Source: Euryarchaeota archaeon UBA171 (GTDB lineage Archaea; Thermoplasmatota; Poseidoniia; Poseidoniales; Thalassarchaeaceae). From it: a stretch of DNA of 7,110 nt. Below the pieces are notes generated by a model, which saw only the letters and a list, made by a program, of their open reading frames with translations, searched no databases and was not told the DNA's origin. The position numbers and the translations under genes were made by a program. Positions 1 through 4,318 of the stretch are shown in pieces. The DNA lies in NCBI GenBank assembly GCA_002497295.1, contig DANO01000038.1, forward strand, positions 1-7,110, in the 5' to 3' direction. Every line of letters begins with the position of its first letter. Positions within the stretch are counted from its first letter, which is position 1.

Positions 1-398
1 CACCGCCACCGCCGCCGAAGAAGGGCAAGGCGCCACCGTCCAAGAAGACCCCTCCGAAGGGCAAGGCGCCACCGCCTAAATCCAAGCCAAAAGCATCACC
101 GCCCAAGAAGACCCCTCCGAAGGGCAAGCCAAAGCGGCGCAGAAGAAGACTCAAGTTGAGAATGAAATCTAAGGAGATAGCCACGGAAGAAGATAGCTAC
201 ACGGACACGGTCGGCTGGAATGCAGCCATGGGAACTGTTTTGGAAGAGGAAACCGAGGTTGTTGAGGAGGCGAAGACCATAACCCATCAGTGCTCCATGT
301 GCGGGTCCTTGATGACCATCCCCAAGCCAAAGAGGGAGAGGTATCGAATAGTATGCTCTTACCCTATGTGCGGCCATGCTGATTCTGTCGGATTCTAG
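1..398 (+). CDS. C-terminal part of a Pro/Lys-rich protein ending in a zinc ribbon (5' end outside window)
   Basis: The frame is open from the left edge (first full codon at position 3) to TAG at 396-398, so this is the 3' end of a longer gene; an 80-residue version starting at TTG 156 or ATG 162 would be only an internal start. The visible 131 residues fall into three parts. About 47 residues of Pro/Lys/Ala/Gly low-complexity sequence with repeated PPKKTPPKGK blocks lead into a run of five Arg. An acidic stretch of about 40 residues follows (EEETEVVEEA). Last comes a compact ribbon, CSMC then CSYPMC 18 residues later, with Cys codons at 291, 300, 354 and 369, which fits one zinc site. Basic Pro/Lys/Arg tails usually bind nucleic acid or other polyanions, and small ribbons of this kind occur on archaeal DNA- and RNA-associated proteins. 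I infer a nucleic-acid-associated role but cannot name the family, because the main domain lies upstream. It converges on the permease with a 16 bp gap. Confidence 0.75.
   Translation, partial: PPPPPKKGKAPPSKKTPPKGKAPPPKSKPKASPPKKTPPKGKPKRRRRRLKLRMKSKEIATEEDSYTDTVGWNAAMGTVLEEETEVVEEAKTITHQCSMCGSLMTIPKPKRERYRIVCSYPMCGHADSVGF
20..128 (+). repeat. In-frame direct repeats coding for the Pro/Lys tail
   Basis: Two overlapping sets of short direct repeats lie inside the coding sequence. A 26 bp block at 40-65 recurs without mismatch at 103-128, an offset of 63 bp or 21 codons. A 19 bp block at 20-38 recurs at 56-74, an offset of 36 bp or 12 codons. Both offsets are multiples of three, so gain or loss of units would keep the frame. 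The near-identity at DNA level suggests recent slippage or duplication rather than protein-level selection alone. More units probably lie left of the window. Confidence 0.8.
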
Positions 399-420
399 AT
401 TCCGGCCGTTTTGCCTAGAA
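393..420. repeat. Inverted repeat spanning both stop codons of a convergent gene pair
   Basis: TTCTAG at 393-398 is mirrored by CTAGAA at 415-420, so each strand reads TTC TAG (Phe-stop) at the end of its gene, with a 16 base GC-rich spacer (CCGGCCG followed by TTTT) between. In RNA this could form a 6 bp stem and act as a weak two-way 3' end signal. The arms are short and could be coincidence. Confidence 0.3.
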
Positions 421-1173
421 GACCAATAAGATGCGCTTTGAAGCTGCAATCAGAAGTACGGCCGACAGTATCACCCGAATACCTCTTTCAGAGGCAATTG
501 AGGATCCGTATCTCGAGCCCAACAACCCCCCCACCAGAACCGCCAATGAAAACGGCAAAAGAGTACTCGAATCCAGTAATATGCCTTCTGAGACCGTGGA
601 TCCAATCATACCGCCAGCTGAATTTATCCAGATGAAAAGCGCTGATGTTGCAGCTACTTGCTTTGGCCTACCAACATGCAATATGATGAGAAGAGGGGAC
701 AGCAAAACCCCTCCGCCTATTCCCACTACACCGCTTACGAGACCGATAAGCGCTCCTACAGCAACACACCCCAAGAAACCCCATCGAAAAGACCCAGGCC
801 CCCCCGCATCCATGGGAAATATCAATCTCAACCCAGCCAGAATCAAGACAACCGATAATAATGAGTCATATACCCCTTCATTCACTTCGAGAAAACCTCC
901 AATGAAGGCCATCGGAAAGCCCCCTAGGATGAATGGAGCACTCAGTGAAGGAATGTGGTGACCCTCCTTTCTGAATTGGTAAAATGCCAGGCCGGCGACA
1001 ATCAGGTTCAACGACCAAGCATGCTGCTTCAACCAATCATCTTCCATCAGTGCAAAAGATGTCAGAGACAGAATCGCAAGATAGCCCGAAGCACCACCAT
1101 GCCCCACGGATGAGTACATCGATGCAACCGCAAGAAGGGCGATCGAAATCAATACCTCCTCATTGCCCAGCAC
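415..1173 (-). CDS. TauE/SafE (DUF81) family membrane permease
   Basis: This is a 252-residue, strongly hydrophobic protein of the size usual for the TauE/SafE (formerly DUF81) family of anion permeases, whose studied members export sulfite, sulfoacetate or related organosulfur anions across the cytoplasmic membrane. Two Gly-rich family motifs sit at equivalent places in the two halves: SSVGHGGASGYLAIL (residues 21-35) and VSGVVGIGGGVLLSP (146-160). This matches the inverted-duplicated fold of the family. About eight hydrophobic segments are visible, near 8-20, 53-66, 79-95, 104-120, 131-165, 174-192, 205-221 and 232-252. The first possible start is GTG at 1173, preceded 19-21 bases upstream by an in-frame stop (1192-1194). 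Later starts would cut into the first helix, so GTG is preferred although no clear ribosome site precedes it. It is divergent from moeA and convergent with the zinc-ribbon gene. The family call is firm; the transported substrate cannot be read from sequence. Confidence 0.88.
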   Translation of the reverse strand: MLGNEEVLISIALLAVASMYSSVGHGGASGYLAILSLTSFALMEDDWLKQHAWSLNLIVAGLAFYQFRKEGHHIPSLSAPFILGGFPMAFIGGFLEVNEGVYDSLLSVVLILAGLRLIFPMDAGGPGSFRWGFLGCVAVGALIGLVSGVVGIGGGVLLSPLLIILHVGRPKQVAATSALFIWINSAGGMIGSTVSEGILLDSSTLLPFSLAVLVGGLLGSRYGSSIASERGIRVILSAVLLIAASKRILLVF

Positions 1174-1223
1174 GTATACAGGACTCAGGAATCACTCTTC
1201 AACGAGGCGGTGTCTCACAAGTC
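1174..1223. promoter_or_regulatory. Short divergent promoter region between permease and moeA
   Basis: These 50 bases must hold the 5' signals of both divergent genes. The only TATA-like element is GTATAC within 1174-1180. For moeA it would place transcription start near 1201-1206 and give a leader of about 20 bases with a purine-rich GAGGCGG (1204-1210). No comparable element is visible for the permease on the other strand. The assignment is weak. Confidence 0.3.
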
Positions 1224-2429
1224 ATGGTGCTGGGGGTGCAACATGATCGCGCACTTGAGATATCACTCGCCAACCCCCTGGCAAAGAAGGTTGAAACAAT
1301 TCCCTTCGACCACGCCAATGGAAGAGTCTTGGCAACCTCGCTTACTTCTCATGTTGACGATCCGAGATTCGATAATTCAGCGATGGACGGATTTGCCGTG
1401 CGCGCTTCCGACTGTAAGCAGAAACTCTCGACGCTCATAATCGTCGGCACCAGCCAGGCGGGTGGCGAACAACCTCCCGCGATAGGGCCTGGCCAGGCAT
1501 GCAAGGTAATGACAGGAGCTCCGATGCCAGCGGGTGCGGATGCGATAGTCATGGTGGAGGACACGAAAACAGACCAAGACAGGGTGACCATTCTTGGCCC
1601 CGCTAGAACGGGGTACATCCGAAGGAGAGCAGAGAATCTGGCGAAGGGACAGGAGGCGCTTCCAGCAGGCGCGACGCTGACTTCAGCGGTACTGGCTTTA
1701 GCCGGGACGATGGGATATGGTGAAGTCGAGGTGATCAAGAAGCCCAAGATCGCAATCCTGTCCACAGGAGACGAACTCGTACGCCCAGGAACGGAATTGG
1801 CACCCGGCCAGATATACGAATCGAACTCACATGCCCTAGCCTCCCTAGTCGAATCAATGGGGTGCCAGGCTGTGAGGCACGAATCGATGAATGATTCGAT
1901 GGACGAACTCAGAGCGACGCTGGACAAACTCTCTGGCTATGACGCAATCTTGACGAGCGGTGGCGTCAGTATGGGCGAGTGGGATCTAGTACGAAGAATC
2001 ATGGAGGAGGAGGGGGACATCTCTTTCTGGAAGATGAAGATCAGGCCGGGTGGGCCGCCACTCTTCGGAACATGGAACGAAAAGCCACTCTTCGGCCTCC
2101 CAGGCAATCCAGTAAGCAGCCTCGTTGTATTCCACGTCCTCGTCGCGCCCTGGATAGCAAGCTCTCTAGGATATCATGAGGAGATGGGGCCGAGGGTCAG
2201 TCGCAGGGTATCGGTCATACTCGAGGAGGATGTCGCCGGCGCGCAGGGGAAACTATGCCTCAGGAGGATTAGGATAAGGTCGGATAACGGTCAGCTGCTC
2301 GCTACTACGCATACCCATCAAGGGAGCGGCAACATGCACAGCATGGTCGTCCACAACGGCCTAACCCTGCTCCCGCCGGATACCGACGGCAAGGCGGGCG
2401 AGGTCGTAGAAGCCCTGTGGCTCAGCTAG
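1224..2429 (+). CDS. moeA: Molybdopterin molybdenumtransferase MoeA
   Basis: MoeA inserts molybdate into adenylylated molybdopterin in the last shared step of molybdenum cofactor synthesis, in the cytosol. From ATG 1224 the protein has 401 residues, close to E. coli MoeA (411). Family motifs appear in order: DDPRFDNSAMDGFAVR (45-60), KVMTGAPMPAGADAIVM (94-110), ILSTGDEL (178-185), LTSGGVSMGEWD (243-254), RPGGPPLFG (274-282), GLPGNPVSS (291-299), and a C-terminal beta-rich domain IV. By my alignment from memory to E. coli, Asp59, Thr100, Glu188, Asp228, Asp259, Lys275 and the two Pro of PGNP are kept as D55, T97, E184, D224, D254, K270, P293 and P296. Two positions differ: Asp142 is N138 and Lys279 is R274. 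The frame stays open back to ATG 984, but that extension is low-complexity, lies antisense to the permease and lacks MoeA similarity, so ATG 1224 is chosen. The stop overlaps the next gene's 3' end by 8 bp, tail to tail. Confidence 0.95.
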   Translation: MVLGVQHDRALEISLANPLAKKVETIPFDHANGRVLATSLTSHVDDPRFDNSAMDGFAVRASDCKQKLSTLIIVGTSQAGGEQPPAIGPGQACKVMTGAPMPAGADAIVMVEDTKTDQDRVTILGPARTGYIRRRAENLAKGQEALPAGATLTSAVLALAGTMGYGEVEVIKKPKIAILSTGDELVRPGTELAPGQIYESNSHALASLVESMGCQAVRHESMNDSMDELRATLDKLSGYDAILTSGGVSMGEWDLVRRIMEEEGDISFWKMKIRPGGPPLFGTWNEKPLFGLPGNPVSSLVVFHVLVAPWIASSLGYHEEMGPRVSRRVSVILEEDVAGAQGKLCLRRIRIRSDNGQLLATTHTHQGSGNMHSMVVHNGLTLLPPDTDGKAGEVVEALWLS

Positions 2430-3306
2430 ATCTTGGAAGAACTGAAATCTCCGAAGGCTTGTCTGTTACAAACATTCTGAGAATGGCGATGCCCAAAATA
2501 CCGCTGAGGGTGAATAGGATCATCGAAGACACTCCAGCTGCGGATATGGCGACTCGGATTATCACAGTGGAGAGCACGAATCCGGTGTTCCTAGCAAGAT
2601 TTCTGAAATCGGTGTAAAACCAGTAAGATATCAGCAGAATTAGGATGTCTGCGAGTATGAGGAACGTGAAGAAATCCAGGAAGAATATGGTACGGTCAAC
2701 CGAACCGCCCCCCTCTTGAGCGGCCGCTATCCAGCCTGTCAGAGAGGATAGTGCGATTATGACGAATACGACAAGCATCGAGATTGCGACTGCCTTCTTC
2801 GTCAGTATGAATGCACCCACATCTTCAGAGATGCTGTGACGACCATCTTCCTCTTTCTTCATGCTGTAATATGTCAGAGCAGTGTAGAACAACACCAAGA
2901 AGGCCATGCACTCGACCAAGAGGAAAGCGACATCATCACTCACTTCCCAACCATCCGAGCCATCAACCTCTGGTAGCCGTTTCAGTATGTCTCTGACCAC
3001 AAGCAGGGTAGCGATTTCGTACTGCTTCCCGACCGATGACGAGAAGGAATCCGGTATCGTCCTGATGAGTTGGTACACCTCGTAGGCCAGGAGTATGGAG
3101 AACGGCGTGTAAAGGGCGGATAGGGGCGATTGGACCAACTCAGCAGAATCCCCTATGATTGTTATTTGCCCGGAGTTGTTCAGGGCCCATAACGACAGAT
3201 GGGCGAAGAAGCCGATGACAGCCGAGATGATGGCACCTCTCCTGACATTCTCATCCATCCCTGCCCCCATCGTCCGTTCAAAGCCGGCTTCAACTACGTC
3301 TCTCAC
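2422..3306 (-). CDS. Multi-pass membrane protein of unknown function
   Basis: I do not recognise this family. Read from GTG 3306 it has 294 residues with about six or seven hydrophobic segments, near residues 24-44, 62-82, 126-148, 172-196, 206-231 and 242-280 (the last long enough for two). Between segments 2 and 3 lies an amphipathic charged stretch, SSVGKQYEIATLLVVRDILK (90-109), the part of the protein most likely to be conserved. A second charged loop (MKKEEDGRHSISED, 149-162) follows segment 3. There is no signal peptide, no Walker motif and no His/Cys metal cluster. The frame is open back to TTG 3375, but an A/T-rich TATA-like element lies inside that extension at 3341-3350, so a later start fits better. 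GTG 3306, ATG 3270 and ATG 3258 are all possible. The gene is convergent with moeA, and the two coding regions share 2422-2429. The function may be transport or sensing, but nothing in the sequence decides this. Confidence 0.75.
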   Translation of the reverse strand: MRDVVEAGFERTMGAGMDENVRRGAIISAVIGFFAHLSLWALNNSGQITIIGDSAELVQSPLSALYTPFSILLAYEVYQLIRTIPDSFSSSVGKQYEIATLLVVRDILKRLPEVDGSDGWEVSDDVAFLLVECMAFLVLFYTALTYYSMKKEEDGRHSISEDVGAFILTKKAVAISMLVVFVIIALSSLTGWIAAAQEGGGSVDRTIFFLDFFTFLILADILILLISYWFYTDFRNLARNTGFVLSTVIIRVAISAAGVSSMILFTLSGILGIAILRMFVTDKPSEISVLPRSS

Positions 3307-3340
3307 GTTGAAATCTCGACGCGCCTCGCACTTAGTTGCG

Positions 3341-3350
3341 TATTTAGAAA
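3341..3350 (-). promoter_or_regulatory. TATA-like element for the 2422-3306 membrane gene
   Basis: On the minus strand 3341-3350 reads TTTCTAAATA, preceded by a run of T, in a locally A/T-rich patch. With archaeal TATA-to-start spacing of about 26 bases, transcription would begin near 3319, about 12 bases before GTG 3306. This supports a start downstream of the TTG at 3375. Confidence 0.4.
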
Positions 3351-3396
3351 AAACATACAATAATCCTGATACCAAACGATCTAAACGATGTACTAC

Positions 3397-3424
3397 ACCT
3401 CAATCAGAGATTGTTCTCAGAGGT
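3397..3424. other. Possible stem-loop in the gap between two membrane genes
   Basis: A perfect small hairpin, CAATC-AGA-GATTG (3401-3413), is directly abutted on its left by ACCTC (3397-3401), which can pair with GAGGT (3420-3424). On the plus strand it is followed by T-rich sequence (TATTTT and beyond), but no plus-strand gene ends nearby. On the minus strand it lies about 60 bases past the stop of the 3487-4152 gene, so it could mark that transcript's 3' end. The two pairings compete, and the call is weak. Confidence 0.25.
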
Positions 3425-3486
3425 ATTTTCATTATTATCTGAATTGGTTCCATCAGACCAAGGAACGTGGGATAAACACTCCACCC

Positions 3487-4152
3487 TCACTCGGATCCGG
3501 GCTCATCGATGGTCCCGGCAAGCATCAGCCCGCCCAGTGCGATGAAAAGCAGCATCGTCAGGGGGAAGACGATTTGCAGCTCGGCCTGCTCCCCGTCCTG
3601 TATCAGGGGCAGTAGGGTGTTGACGAGGCCGATTGGCATGAGCATGAAGAACGCACCTTCAGTCATCCCCTCCGGCATCTTTAGCCCCACATATGAGAGA
3701 CCCATGCTGATCATCGCCATGCCCCATACAACCGGGGTCAGCGCCCATATCCCATTGCCGGCGTTGTATACGGTCAGGGCTACGGACTCGCGCATCAAAT
3801 CGCTTGTGAATACCGCACTCGTGTCTGTCATGGTCAATATAACGGCCACCTGCGCCCCTAGTCCGGCAAGGAAGAGGCCGAAGGTACCGAAGATGAACAG
3901 GTCTGCCATGTTGAGGAGTTGGGTCGAGCACCGATTAGCCCCCTTCTTCATGTCCATAGATAGCAGGTGAAGGCCAGCGAACGTGAGCGACATACCGAGG
4001 ACACCGCCGACTGCAAGGATAAGCAAATCCCTGTCATTCAGGAGATCTACAGCCTCCATTCCGACCTGATTCGTGATAGGCCACTGGAAGAAGGCCCCCA
4101 TGAACATTAGCGGTCCGGCGAGTAGCAATATCGGTGTAAGGTTCCTTGACAT
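3487..4152 (-). CDS. Six-helix membrane protein of unknown function
   Basis: I do not recognise this family. From ATG 4152 the protein has 221 residues with about six hydrophobic segments, near residues 6-24, 43-64, 85-108, 135-158, 167-185 and 192-214, and a short acidic C-terminus (TIDEPGSE). It is rich in Met and Gly within the helices (for example WGMAMISMGLSYVGL, 143-157; LMPIGLVNTLLPLI, 171-184). The region between helices 2 and 3 is basic (MDMKKGANRC, 66-75), which by the positive-inside rule would be cytoplasmic. No catalytic or nucleotide-binding motif is visible. The frame extends to GTG 4176, but ATG 4152 is preferred because a TATA-like ATTAAG lies about 26 bases upstream, the spacing of a leaderless archaeal transcript. 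It is followed after a gap of 180 bp by the other membrane gene on the same strand. The two proteins show no similarity I can see. Upstream it is divergent from uvrA. Confidence 0.75.
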   Translation of the reverse strand: MSRNLTPILLLAGPLMFMGAFFQWPITNQVGMEAVDLLNDRDLLILAVGGVLGMSLTFAGLHLLSMDMKKGANRCSTQLLNMADLFIFGTFGLFLAGLGAQVAVILTMTDTSAVFTSDLMRESVALTVYNAGNGIWALTPVVWGMAMISMGLSYVGLKMPEGMTEGAFFMLMPIGLVNTLLPLIQDGEQAELQIVFPLTMLLFIALGGLMLAGTIDEPGSE

Positions 4153-4174
4153 AACATGAAGCCAAGTTCCAAGC

Positions 4175-4181
4175 ACTTAAT
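4175..4181 (-). promoter_or_regulatory. TATA-like element for the 3487-4152 membrane gene
   Basis: The minus strand reads ATTAAGT here, centred about 26 bases before ATG 4152. This is the spacing expected if transcription starts at the A of the start codon (a leaderless mRNA). No Shine-Dalgarno-like sequence precedes that ATG, which is consistent. Confidence 0.35.
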
Positions 4182-4222
4182 CACCCGCCCCAGGATTCCT
4201 CAATTGCTTACGATCTTTCAAC

Positions 4223-4236
4223 CCTTCAGAAGAAGG
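4223..4236. repeat. Inverted repeat CCTTC-N4-GAAGG, copy 1 (upstream of uvrA promoter)
   Basis: A perfect 5 bp inverted repeat around AGAA, inside a 17 bp segment (4221-4237) that recurs with one mismatch at 4335-4351. It ends about 10 bases upstream of the TATA-like element at 4247-4254, a position where an archaeal regulator or activator could bind. Confidence 0.4.
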
Positions 4237-4246
4237 CGAAGAATGT

Positions 4247-4254
4247 CATATACC
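4247..4254 (+). promoter_or_regulatory. uvrA: TATA-like element for uvrA
   Basis: CATATACC at 4247-4254 is the best TATA-like match in the 166 bp divergent gap. It would put transcription start near 4276 and leave a leader of about 43 bases. That leader carries a purine-rich AAGGATGG (4302-4309), 9 bases before ATG 4319, which could serve as a ribosome site. Confidence 0.35.
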
Positions 4255-4318
4255 GAAGCACCGTACAGATTGTGAGTCTGAGCATGACTTCAAGGGCCAT
4301 GAAGGATGGAATGAACCC

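Noticed and set aside
20..128. CRISPR-like or mobile-element repeat
   Set aside because: The repeats are in frame, of codon-multiple spacing and encode a low-complexity tail. There are no spacers of uniform length and no transposase.
156..398. A separate 80-residue zinc-ribbon gene starting at TTG 156 or ATG 162
   Set aside because: The same frame is open to the left window edge and carries an in-frame Pro/Lys repeat, so this is the end of a longer protein. An independent small gene would need a promoter inside the repeat.
431..961. Open frame of 176 codons on the plus strand
   Set aside because: Antisense shadow of the TauE/SafE permease, with Pro/Thr-rich composition typical of the reverse reading of a membrane protein gene.
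984..1223. N-terminal extension of MoeA by 80 residues from ATG 984
   Set aside because: It is rich in Ser, Gln, His and Pro, has no MoeA-like sequence, and lies wholly antisense to the permease coding region. Starting at ATG 1224 gives the normal MoeA length.
1349..1927. Minus-strand open frame of 192 codons
   Set aside because: Antisense to the core of moeA, which is identified beyond doubt by its motifs.
3444..3466. Hairpin candidates around TTGGTTCC and GGAAC downstream of the 3487-4152 gene
   Set aside because: The arms are only 5 bp with mutually exclusive pairings and no T-run follows on the minus strand, so it is not supported as a terminator.
3509..3970. Plus-strand open frame of 153 codons
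   Set aside because: Antisense to the six-helix membrane protein; its composition mirrors the hydrophobic codons of the other strand.
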